Both the position numbers and the translations under genes were made by a program. A stretch of 64,000 nt of DNA from Actinokineospora bangkokensis (GTDB lineage: Bacteria; Actinomycetota; Actinomycetes; Mycobacteriales; Pseudonocardiaceae): the NCBI RefSeq assembly GCF_001940455.1, contig NZ_MKQR01000016.1, forward strand, positions 31,125-95,124, read 5' to 3'. Each line of letters opens with the position of its first letter. Position 1 is the stretch's first letter. Of this stretch, positions 42,415 through 49,689 are shown piece by piece. The notes beneath the pieces are model-generated. The model was not told the DNA's origin. It did not search any database and saw only the letters and a list, made by a program, of their open reading frames with translations.

Positions 42415-43047
42415 TCAGATCATCCCTTCGCGCATGGCGAAGGCGACCGCGTGCGTGCGGTTGCGCAGCTGGAACCGGGTCACCACGTCGTGCACGGTGT
42501 TCTTGATGGTCCGCTCGGAGTAGCACAGCTCGCGGGCGATCTCGCGCACCTCCATGCCCTGCGCCACCATCCGCAGCACCGCGGCCTCGCGGTCGGAGAG
42601 CCCGGTGAAGCGCAGGCCCTTGGGCGCGAGCACCTGGTTCTGCAACCGGTTGACCTGCCCGAGGAGCCTGCCGAGCAGCCGGGGCGAGAGCACCCCGCCC
42701 ATCGCCGCGGCCTGGCGCACCGCCTCGACCAGCCGCTCCGGGGACGCCTCGGCGCGCAGGACCAGCCCGCACACGCCCACCTCGATCGCCGCCAGCAGCG
42801 CGCCGTCGTCGACCGCGGAGAGCACCAGCACCACCTGGCGCAGGCCGCGGCCGCGCAGCTCGCGCACCAGGCGCAGCGCGGCGTCGTCGACCACGTCGCT
42901 GACCACCACGCACACCGCCGCCGGGTCCACGTCCTCGCGCGGCACCGGCAGCAGCGCCACCTCGGGCCTGCCGCGCAGCTGCGAGGCGACCCCGGTCTCC
43001 AGGATCGGGTCGGTTGCGGTGACGTGCACTGCGGTCCTCGCTTGCAT
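42415..43047 (-). CDS. LuxR/NarL-type response regulator with atypical receiver
   Basis: 210 aa. The C-terminal LuxR HTH is complete (GLSDREAAVLRMVAQGMEVREIARELCYSERTIKNTVHDVVTRFQLRNRTHAVAFAMREGMI). The receiver-like N-domain keeps the fold (VVLVLSAVDDGALLAAIEVGVCGLVLRAEASPERLVEAVRQAA). The phosphoacceptor strand is VCVVVSDVVDDA and the acidic pocket at the start is reduced (HVTATDP), so phosphorylation may not be used. No kinase gene is nearby. It sits beside the CIS locus and may belong to its control, or to the DUF917 operon with which it is nearly contiguous. Confidence 0.8.
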   Translation of the reverse strand: MQARTAVHVTATDPILETGVASQLRGRPEVALLPVPREDVDPAAVCVVVSDVVDDAALRLVRELRGRGLRQVVLVLSAVDDGALLAAIEVGVCGLVLRAEASPERLVEAVRQAAAMGGVLSPRLLGRLLGQVNRLQNQVLAPKGLRFTGLSDREAAVLRMVAQGMEVREIARELCYSERTIKNTVHDVVTRFQLRNRTHAVAFAMREGMI

Positions 43048-43126
43048 CTGGTGCCCCCTTCGAGCGGTCCCTGACCCTGCGCCGCCAGTCTGGGCAGCGG
43101 CGCTCAACAGGGGCTCAAACCGCTCG

Positions 43127-44413
43127 TCACCGCACCAGCGCGGTCGTCGCCACCGCCTGCGGGGTGCACAGCTCGCGGGGGTTGGCGCACTCCACCGCGA
43201 GGGTGACGACGTCGCCGGGGGACAGCAGCGGCGCGGGGTCCGGGCGCAGCTGCTGGCCCGCCCCGGTGAGGGCGGCGAGCGGGTAGTCCCCGAGCGGGGT
43301 GTCGCCGTGGAGGACCTGGAGGTGCCCGGAATCGCCCGCGGGACCGGACAGCCGCAGCGACAGCAGGCGCTGGCGGGCCCCGTCGGGGACCACGTAGGAG
43401 AACAGCTGTGGTCCACCCTGGACGCCCGGCGCGGCGCTCGCCCGGATCGTGAACCCGCCCGTCACCGGAACGGCGGTGGTGGTGCGCGGCACCCGTGTGC
43501 TGCCACCGCTGCCGCCCACCGGCAGTGGGTCCGAGCCGACCGGTTGCGCCGCGGGCGGAGCAGTGGGTTGCGCCGATGGCGGCGCGGGTGTGGTGGTGGC
43601 CGGTGGGGTGGTGGGGGGTGAGGCGCTCGTCGACGTCGCCTTGGCGGTGGGGGCCGGGCCCGCGATGGAGGTGGGTTGCTGGCGCAGCAGGGCGAGCACC
43701 AGCACCGCGACGATGATGATGAGCGCCATCAGCAGGGAGAACAGCCAGAAGAACCGGCGCGGCACCAGCGGTTGCTGGGTGTGGGCCGCCTCGACCTCCA
43801 CCGGCGCCCCGTCCGGCACCAGCACCGTCAGGCCGAACGGGTGCGAGCGGTCCGGGCCCTTCCAGAAGTACTTGCGCGGCTTGGCCTTGACCCGGACGAA
43901 CGTCGCGGTGCCCGGCTCCAGCCGAGGCGATCTCGGCTTGACCCGGAAGGTGAGCTTGGCGTCGGGGTCGGCGGCGGTGACCTCCACCCCGTGCGCGTGG
44001 TTGCCCAGGTTGTCCACCGCCAGGGTGTGCCTGCCGCGCCTGCGCCCGGTGGAGGTGACCGGCACGACCTGGGCGACCACCTCGGTGAACCGCTCGACCG
44101 AGACCACGCCCTCCTGCACCACCGACCCGCCGGGGTCCTCCCGGGAGGCCACCCGCAGCGCGAACGGGTGCGGGCCCGCCAGCACCTGCGGCGAGCGCGG
44201 CGGGGAGAAGGTCAGCTCGACGCCGACCTCCTGGTTGGGCATCAGGTTCACCCGCTCGGGCTTGACCTGGGTCCACTCCGCCACGTCGCCGCGCACCGAG
44301 AAGGCGAACTGGTCGACCACGGCGGAGTTGTTGCGGATCAGCACGTGGCAGCGGCCCGCGCCGCCGGGGGCCACGGTGACCTCGGTGGTGCGGAGCAGCG
44401 CGCTGACGGCCAT
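43127..44413 (-). CDS. CIS-linked membrane protein with CARDB-like domains
   Basis: 428 aa without signal peptide. Residues 1-210 form two Ig/CARDB-like domains (VTVAPGGAGRCHVLIRNNSAVVDQFAFSVRGDVAEWTQVKPERVNLMPNQEVGVELTFSPPRSPQVLAGPHPF, then VTSTGRRRGRHTLAVDNLGNHAHGVEVTAADPDAKL). One transmembrane helix follows (FFWLFSLLMALIIIVAVLVLALL, about 225-247), then a Pro/Thr/Ala linker and an outer beta-domain (TGGFTIRASAAPGVQGGPQLFSYVV). So a cytosolic scaffold is tied to an extracytoplasmic domain. A gene of this sort next to actinobacterial CIS loci suggests membrane docking of the particle; this is inference. It is divergent from the BTAD regulator. Confidence 0.72.
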   Translation of the reverse strand: MAVSALLRTTEVTVAPGGAGRCHVLIRNNSAVVDQFAFSVRGDVAEWTQVKPERVNLMPNQEVGVELTFSPPRSPQVLAGPHPFALRVASREDPGGSVVQEGVVSVERFTEVVAQVVPVTSTGRRRGRHTLAVDNLGNHAHGVEVTAADPDAKLTFRVKPRSPRLEPGTATFVRVKAKPRKYFWKGPDRSHPFGLTVLVPDGAPVEVEAAHTQQPLVPRRFFWLFSLLMALIIIVAVLVLALLRQQPTSIAGPAPTAKATSTSASPPTTPPATTTPAPPSAQPTAPPAAQPVGSDPLPVGGSGGSTRVPRTTTAVPVTGGFTIRASAAPGVQGGPQLFSYVVPDGARQRLLSLRLSGPAGDSGHLQVLHGDTPLGDYPLAALTGAGQQLRPDPAPLLSPGDVVTLAVECANPRELCTPQAVATTALVR

Positions 44414-44489
44414 GCCGCCATGCTCCGCCGCCGCGGTGGCGCGGGCAGCCGGGCTGCGGCCAGACGGGGGGCCGCCGCTCGGGTGACGC

Positions 44490-44518
44490 GGGGGCAAGCC
44501 GGGGGTGCCCTGGGGGCA
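44490..44518 (+). promoter_or_regulatory. Heptamer repeats at 11-bp spacing, candidate BTAD-regulator site
   Basis: GGGGGCA (44490-44496), GGGGGTG (44501-44507) and GGGGGCA (44512-44518) repeat with exact 11-bp periodicity, one DNA turn, as in SARP/BTAD regulator sites. They lie 64-92 bp before the regulator ATG and 77-105 bp before the divergent membrane-protein gene. No other gene lies in 44414-44581. Confidence 0.6.
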
Positions 44519-44581
44519 ACGCGCGGTGCTCCGGTTGTGCGAGTTGCCCACGCGCACGTGCCCCGGTGGGCGAAGTGCCCC

Positions 44582-47506
44582 ATGACAGGACGCCCCGCGC
44601 TCACCAGACTGCGCGGTGTGATCGTGCCTGCCGCCCCCGCCCGGACGACCGGGCTCCTGCGACGCGACGACCTGGTGGCCAAAGTGGAGGCGGCGGCGGC
44701 CGCGCGGGTGCGGGTGGTGGTCGGACCACCGGGCTCGGGCAAGACGGTGCTGCTGCGGCTGCTGGCCGGGCAGCCGGGCGGCGCGGACGTGGTGCGCGGG
44801 TGCGCGCTGGACGCCGCGGCGGGCACCGAGGCGGGCCTGGTGGCGGCGGTGGCCGCGGCGTTCGGGCTGCGGGTGCCCGGCGAGGTCGACGCGCTGTGCG
44901 AGGCCCTGGACTCGCCGCTGGCGCTGGCGGGCCCGCGCACCCCGCTCAGCGGCGGCCCCGGCGCGCGGGTGCCGGTGGCGGTGTCGCGGGTGGTGCTGCA
45001 CGTCGACGACGCGCACGTGCTCGTGGGCACCCCCGGCGGCGCCGCGCTCACCCGGTTGGTCGCCCAGGCCCCGCCCGGGATGCGGTTCGTGCTGGCCGGG
45101 CGCGACGACCGGGTGGCCGACCTGGTGCGCCCCGGCCCCCGCTTCGACCAGGCCGACCTGCGGCTGCGCACCTGGGAGGTCGAGGAGCTGTTCGCCCGGT
45201 CGCACCGCGCGCCGCTGGACCCGGAGACCGCGGCGGCGCTGTGCGCCAGGGCCGAGGGGCTGGTGGGCCCGGTGCGGCTGCTGCACCTGGACACCGCCCG
45301 GCTGCCGCCCGCCGAGCGCGCCGCGGCGCTGGCCGCCCCGCTGGCGCACTCGCCCCGGCTGGAGCGCTTCCTCGACCGCGAGGTGCTGGGCCCGCTGCCC
45401 GCGCCGCTGCGCGAGTTCGTGCTGGCCGCGGCGCCGCTGGGGGTGCTCGACGGGGCGCTGTGCGACGTCGCGCTGGACCGGGCCGACAGCCACGCGGTGC
45501 TCACCGAGCTGACCGCGCGCAACGCGCTGACCACCCGCGTGCCCGGTGGCCGCCTGCACCGCTTCCACGTGCTGCTCCAGCAGCACGCCGAGCAGCGGAT
45601 GGCCGAGCGCGGCGGCCCGCACCTGACCCGCCGCGCCTACCGCACCGCCGCGGCGCACCTGGCCGACGCGGGCCACTGGGCCGCGGCGCACCGCTGCCAC
45701 TCCCGCGCGGGCGACTGGGTGGCCGCCGCGGCGGTGCTGCACCGCTTCGGCGCCCACCCCGGCGCGCTGCGCGCGGGCAGCGCCCTGCCGGACGTGCTGC
45801 TCGCCGACGACCCGTGGGTGGCCCTGGCCGACGCCCGCAGGCTGCGCGCCGAGGGCCGCCTGGCCGAGGCGCACGACACCTACGCCAGGGCCGAGGCGCT
45901 GCTGCCCGACCCGCGGCTGCGCTGGCGCTGCTCGCTGGAGCGCTCCGCGGTGGCCCGCTGGCTGGGCCACCCCGGCGACCCGCTGGTCGACGACGTCTGC
46001 GGGCGGGTCGCCGACGCCCTGCGCGAGCGCCCGGCGAAGCTGCTGACCACCGCGGTGCCCACGCAGAGCCCGGGGTGGACGCTGGGGCGCGCGGTGGCCG
46101 CGCTGCTCGACGGCCGCCCGGACCGGGCGGTGGAGCTGGCCTCGGAGCTGCCCGACGGCGCGGGGTTCGTGCCGCTGGCGGGCCGGGTGGTGGTGGCCGT
46201 CGTGCACGCGGTCACCGCCCGCACCGGCCCGGTGGGCCGCTTCGCCCGGCTCGCCGCCGAGTGCGAGGCGGCGGGCTGGCTGTGGCTGGCCAGGCTGTGC
46301 CGGGCCGCGCCCGCGGTGCTCGACCCCGACCACTGCGCCGACGCCGCAGCCGTGGTGGACGAGTGCGTCGAGGTCGACGACCCGTGGGGGGCGGTGCTGG
46401 CGGGCTGGCTGCTCTCGGTCGGGCTGGTGCGCGCGGGCCGCGACCCGGTGGCCGCCGTCGAGGCCGCCATCGCCCGCGCGGACGCGCTGGGGGCACGGGT
46501 GCCCGCGGCGTGGCAGCGGTTGCTGCGCGCGGAGGCCTTGCGCGAGCAGGGCGACGAGCGCGCCGAGGCCGCGGCGGCGGAGCTGGGCGCGGAGCTGGCG
46601 GGGACGGCGCTGGACCGGGCCGCCGCCCTGCGCGGGCGCTTCCTGGACGGCTTGCGCGCGCCCGCGCCCAGGCCGGTGCTGGTGGCAGCGGACCCGGCCG
46701 TCGAGGCAGCCGCCACCGTCGTGCTCCCGACAGCGGCGGACGAGCACGTCGACGCGCGCGTCCGCACGGCACTGGCCCCGCCGCCCGGCGCGGCGCTCCC
46801 CGCGGAGGCGCACGTGCAGATCCGGTGCTTCGGCCGCTACGCGCTGACCGTCGACGGCGTCCCCGTGCCGCTCGACGGCCTGCGCACCCACCCCCGCAGG
46901 CTCCTGCACATGCTGTCCATCCACTGTGGACAACCGTTGCACGACGAGCGGCTGATGACGGCCCTGTGGCCCGACGCGCCGGTGAAGCGGGCCAAGCACC
47001 GCCTGCAGGTGGCGATCTCCACCCTGCGCGCGCACCTGCGCGGGCACCTGCCGCCCGACCACGGCGTCGTCCGGCAGGGCACCGCCTACCTGCTGCGCCT
47101 GCCGGGGACCGGCGGGGTCGACCTCGTGGCGTTCGAGTCCACCGCGCGCCGGTGGCGCACCGCCCACCGCCAGGGCGACCACCGCGAGGCCATCGCCCTG
47201 GGCCGCGCGGCGCTGGAGCTCTACCGGGGCGAACTGCTCACCGAGGAGGGCCCGGCGGAGTGGCTGCTGGCCCGGCGCGAGGCCCTGCGCGGTGAGGCCG
47301 CCGCGATCGCCGCCGCCGTCGCCACCGCCGAGCTGACCCGCGGCGACCCCGAGGCGGCCATCGCCACCTGCGAGCGCGGGATCACCATCGACGAGCTCGA
47401 CCACCGGCTGTGGGCGCTGCTGGCCGAGGCGCGCAGCCGCACCGGCAACCACGCCGCCGCCCTGCGCACCCGCCGCGCCTACCAGGACCTGCTGGCCCAG
47501 GCGTGA
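44582..47506 (+). CDS. Large ATPase/BTAD-domain transcriptional regulator of the CIS region
   Basis: 974 aa. Near the N-terminus is a STAND-type NTPase: Walker A VVVGPPGSGKTVLLRLLAGQPGG (about 48-56), Walker B-like VVLHVDDAHVLVG, and MalT-like helical repeats through the middle. The C-terminal 240 residues are an OmpR-like winged helix plus BTAD bundle (HVQIRCFGRYALTVDGVPVPLDGLRTHPRRLLHMLSIHCGQPLHDERLMTALWPDAPVKRAKHRLQVAISTLRAHL). This is the reverse of AfsR order, with DNA binding last. ATG 44582 is chosen; GTG 44618 is possible. Large regulators of this kind flank Streptomyces-type CIS loci, so control of the CIS genes is likely. Confidence 0.83.
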   Translation: MTGRPALTRLRGVIVPAAPARTTGLLRRDDLVAKVEAAAAARVRVVVGPPGSGKTVLLRLLAGQPGGADVVRGCALDAAAGTEAGLVAAVAAAFGLRVPGEVDALCEALDSPLALAGPRTPLSGGPGARVPVAVSRVVLHVDDAHVLVGTPGGAALTRLVAQAPPGMRFVLAGRDDRVADLVRPGPRFDQADLRLRTWEVEELFARSHRAPLDPETAAALCARAEGLVGPVRLLHLDTARLPPAERAAALAAPLAHSPRLERFLDREVLGPLPAPLREFVLAAAPLGVLDGALCDVALDRADSHAVLTELTARNALTTRVPGGRLHRFHVLLQQHAEQRMAERGGPHLTRRAYRTAAAHLADAGHWAAAHRCHSRAGDWVAAAAVLHRFGAHPGALRAGSALPDVLLADDPWVALADARRLRAEGRLAEAHDTYARAEALLPDPRLRWRCSLERSAVARWLGHPGDPLVDDVCGRVADALRERPAKLLTTAVPTQSPGWTLGRAVAALLDGRPDRAVELASELPDGAGFVPLAGRVVVAVVHAVTARTGPVGRFARLAAECEAAGWLWLARLCRAAPAVLDPDHCADAAAVVDECVEVDDPWGAVLAGWLLSVGLVRAGRDPVAAVEAAIARADALGARVPAAWQRLLRAEALREQGDERAEAAAAELGAELAGTALDRAAALRGRFLDGLRAPAPRPVLVAADPAVEAAATVVLPTAADEHVDARVRTALAPPPGAALPAEAHVQIRCFGRYALTVDGVPVPLDGLRTHPRRLLHMLSIHCGQPLHDERLMTALWPDAPVKRAKHRLQVAISTLRAHLRGHLPPDHGVVRQGTAYLLRLPGTGGVDLVAFESTARRWRTAHRQGDHREAIALGRAALELYRGELLTEEGPAEWLLARREALRGEAAAIAAAVATAELTRGDPEAAIATCERGITIDELDHRLWALLAEARSRTGNHAAALRTRRAYQDLLAQA

Positions 47507-47508
47507 GC

Positions 47509-47541
47509 GCGCGGGGGCCGGTGCGGCACCGGCCCCCGCGC
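47509..47541. terminator. Bidirectional terminator hairpin
   Basis: A perfect 15-bp stem (47509-47523 and 47527-47541) with a 3-nt CGG loop lies between the convergent BTAD regulator and the last gene of the minus-strand CIS operon, overlapping neither stop codon. Confidence 0.8.
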
Positions 47542-47545
47542 GGGG

Positions 47546-49141
47546 TCACTTGAGGGCGAAGAACTCCACTTCGCAGATGGCGACGGTCGGCTGCTCCGAG
47601 CCGGTGTAGACGTCGAGCACCTCCATGGTGATCGAGGAGACCAGCGTGGTGTTCTTCAGCTCGATCGTCTGCTGGCGCGAGGTGTCCTGCGGCAGGACGT
47701 TCTCGGTGCGCCCGGTGTTGTAGGTGAGCTTGATGATCGACGGGCGGCCGTTGGCGGTGAACGCGTCGTCGGCGCCGGAGTACATGATGATGCTGCGGAC
47801 GAGGTAGCTGTCGTCGAACCGGAAGGTGACCTTGGGCCGGGTCGCGCCCATCGTCGCCGACCAGTAGGTGTTGTTGTAGGTGTCCCACATCTTCTCGGGC
47901 TCGTGGTCGGGCAGCCCCGCCGCCGAGGTGACCGCGATGGGGCGCACGGGTTCCAGCCGCGGCGCGACCTTGCGGTAGAGCGCGACGGCGTTGTCGCGGA
48001 CGGTGGCGCGCAGCGGCGGGTAGACCGCGAAGGCGACCGTGAGCAGGATCGCCAGCACCAGGGCGACCGCGCGGATCCGCCGGAACGACAGCGCGGTCAG
48101 CCAGGCGCGGTGCTCCCTGGTGCCCTTCTGCCCGGGGCGGGTGCCCGCCGCGTGGCGCTTGCGGCTGCGGAACAGCCTGCGCCACCACTTCTCCCGCACG
48201 ACGCCCGCGTCGGCCAACCCCTCGCCGCAGCGGCTGCAGAAGTTGCGGGTGGGGGCGTTGCCCTCGCCGCAGACCGCGCACACCAGGTCGCCGGGTTCCA
48301 GCCGCCGGGTGGGCTTGGTGCGCACGACCGCCCGCGTCTTCTTGACCTGCTGCGCGGGCTTGACCTCCGGGGGCACCTCGTCGAGCCGGTTCTCCGCCTT
48401 GCCCGCGACGGGCGCGGCCAGGGCCGCCACCAGTTCCGGGTCAGGCCCGTCCACCACCGCCACGGCCGCGGGCTCCTCGACGGGCTTCGCGGCGGGCGGC
48501 GGAGGCGGGGTCTTCGCGCCCGGCGGTGGGGGCGGGGCCTTCGCGCCCGGCGGTGGGGGCGGTGTCTTGGCGCCCGGGGGCGGGGGCGGGGTCTTCGCAC
48601 CGGGAGGGGGCGGGGGCGTCTTGGCCCCGGGTGGGGGCGGCGGGGCCTTCGCACCCGGGGGTGGCGGCGGGGTCTTGGCACCGGGCGGGGGCGGCGGCGC
48701 CTTCGCGCCCGGTGGCGGAGGTGGCGGTTTCGCCCCGGGCGGCGGGGGCGGCGGTTTGGCCCCGGGTGGGGGCGGGGGCGGCTTCGCGCCCGGCGGCGGG
48801 GGTGGGGGCGGCTTGGCGCCGGGGGGCGCGGGGGCCTCGGCGGCGGGCGGCGGAGGGGGCGGGGTGCTCTCCGACGCCCACGCCGCCACCGCCGTCGCGC
48901 CGCTGCCCGCGCGCGGTTCGACGTAGGTGCGGGACGGCAGCTTCGCGGCGATCCTCGCCCGCAGCCGCCGCCACCAGCTCCCGCGCTCCTCGGGCGGGGG
49001 CGGTGGTGGTTCCTCCACCACGACCACCACCTCCGGCGGCGGGGCCAGCTTCTCCCCGTTCCACTCCAGGAACCGGCCGCAGTCGCCGCAGAAGGCGGCC
49101 GCGACGTCGTTGTGGTTGCCGCACATGGTGCACACGATCAC
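47546..49141 (-). CDS. CIS-linked zinc-ribbon, proline-repeat, transmembrane protein
   Basis: 531 aa. Domain order: an N-terminal zinc ribbon (CTMCGNHNDVAAAFCGDCG); a Pro tract with 12 copies of GAK-(P/A/T)-PPPPP (about 105-215); a second zinc ribbon (CAVCGEGNAPTRNFCSRCG, about 295); a basic region; one transmembrane helix (AVALVLAILLTVAFAVYPPL, about 365); and a C-terminal discoidin-like beta domain (TYNNTYWSATMGATRPKVTFRFDDSYLVRSIIMYSG) predicted outside the cell. It is the last gene of the CIS operon, its GTG overlapping the tail-protein-I stop. The layout recalls, from memory, the Streptomyces CIS membrane factor CisA, so a tether between particle and membrane is proposed, not shown. Confidence 0.76.
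   Translation of the reverse strand: MIVCTMCGNHNDVAAAFCGDCGRFLEWNGEKLAPPPEVVVVVEEPPPPPPEERGSWWRRLRARIAAKLPSRTYVEPRAGSGATAVAAWASESTPPPPPPAAEAPAPPGAKPPPPPPPGAKPPPPPPGAKPPPPPPGAKPPPPPPGAKAPPPPPGAKTPPPPPGAKAPPPPPGAKTPPPPPGAKTPPPPPGAKTPPPPPGAKAPPPPPGAKTPPPPPAAKPVEEPAAVAVVDGPDPELVAALAAPVAGKAENRLDEVPPEVKPAQQVKKTRAVVRTKPTRRLEPGDLVCAVCGEGNAPTRNFCSRCGEGLADAGVVREKWWRRLFRSRKRHAAGTRPGQKGTREHRAWLTALSFRRIRAVALVLAILLTVAFAVYPPLRATVRDNAVALYRKVAPRLEPVRPIAVTSAAGLPDHEPEKMWDTYNNTYWSATMGATRPKVTFRFDDSYLVRSIIMYSGADDAFTANGRPSIIKLTYNTGRTENVLPQDTSRQQTIELKNTTLVSSITMEVLDVYTGSEQPTVAICEVEFFALK
48490..48835 (-). repeat. 27-bp tandem repeat coding GAK-Pro6 units
   Basis: Twelve successive units encode the nonapeptide GAK(P/A/T)PPPPP, one of them with an extra Pro. 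The DNA units are similar but not identical (CCG/CCC/CCA mixed). Copy number is likely to vary by slippage, which would change linker length between the two zinc ribbons. Confidence 0.8.
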
Positions 49142-49689
49142 GCGATGACCTCCAGGCTGTGCAGGACGTGCACCGGCTTGGCGGCGCGGATGACCGCCTC
49201 CAGCGCGCCCTCGGACACCGCGCCGGGGTGGCTGGGGCGCACCTGCACGCGCACCCAGTGCTCGACGTCGGTGGGCGGGTCCGGCCGCGGCCGGGTCGAG
49301 ACCGAGGTCCCGCCGCTCTCGGTGATGGCGACCTCGCCGTCGACCACCACCGCCAGGTGCCTGCGCAGCCCGGCCATGGTGCCGCGCATGCGGAACAGGT
49401 CGACCGCCTCGGACACCACCGCCCGCTGCGCCCGCAGCGGCCACTGCTCGTCGAGCAGGACGCCGAACCAGCCCGCCAGCCAGCGGACGAACCCCGGCGG
49501 GGCCAGCAGCGGGTCGACGTAGGCGCCGATGCAGTCGATCGGGTTGATCAGGCTGGCCAGCACGTCGTCGAAGGCCGCGGTGAACCGCTGGGCGAAGCGG
49601 TCCTCGGCGAACACGGCGGGCAGGTGGTCGATGAGCGGGTACGGCGAGGGCAGCGGGGCGGGCTCCGGCCGGGGCGCGAGCGCGGTCAC
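49138..49689 (-). CDS. CIS baseplate protein, phage tail protein I-like
   Basis: 183 aa. PYPLIDHLPAVFAEDRFAQRFTAAFDDVLASLINPIDCIGAYVDPLLAPPGFVRWLAGWFGVLLDEQWPLRAQRAVVSEAVDLFRMRGTMAGLRRHLAVVV is the typical tail-protein-I/gp7-like N-terminal pattern found in eCIS baseplates (Afp12 position). It is shorter than many eCIS homologues, which carry large C-terminal extensions. GTG 49689 and the stop at 49138 both overlap neighbours by 4 bp. It should sit in the baseplate wedge beside the baseplate-J protein. Confidence 0.83.
   Translation of the reverse strand: MTALAPRPEPAPLPSPYPLIDHLPAVFAEDRFAQRFTAAFDDVLASLINPIDCIGAYVDPLLAPPGFVRWLAGWFGVLLDEQWPLRAQRAVVSEAVDLFRMRGTMAGLRRHLAVVVDGEVAITESGGTSVSTRPRPDPPTDVEHWVRVQVRPSHPGAVSEGALEAVIRAAKPVHVLHSLEVIA

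Noticed and set aside
43127-47452. 1441-codon minus-strand open frame across the regulator and membrane-protein genes
   Set aside because: Only its last 428 codons, from ATG 44413, make a sensible protein. The rest is antisense to the ATPase/BTAD regulator.
48490-48835. Plus-strand Gly-rich open frames over the proline repeat (such as 48039-48926)
   Set aside because: They are mirror translations of the Pro-rich coding repeat; the minus-strand frame has zinc ribbons, a transmembrane helix and an operonic start overlap.
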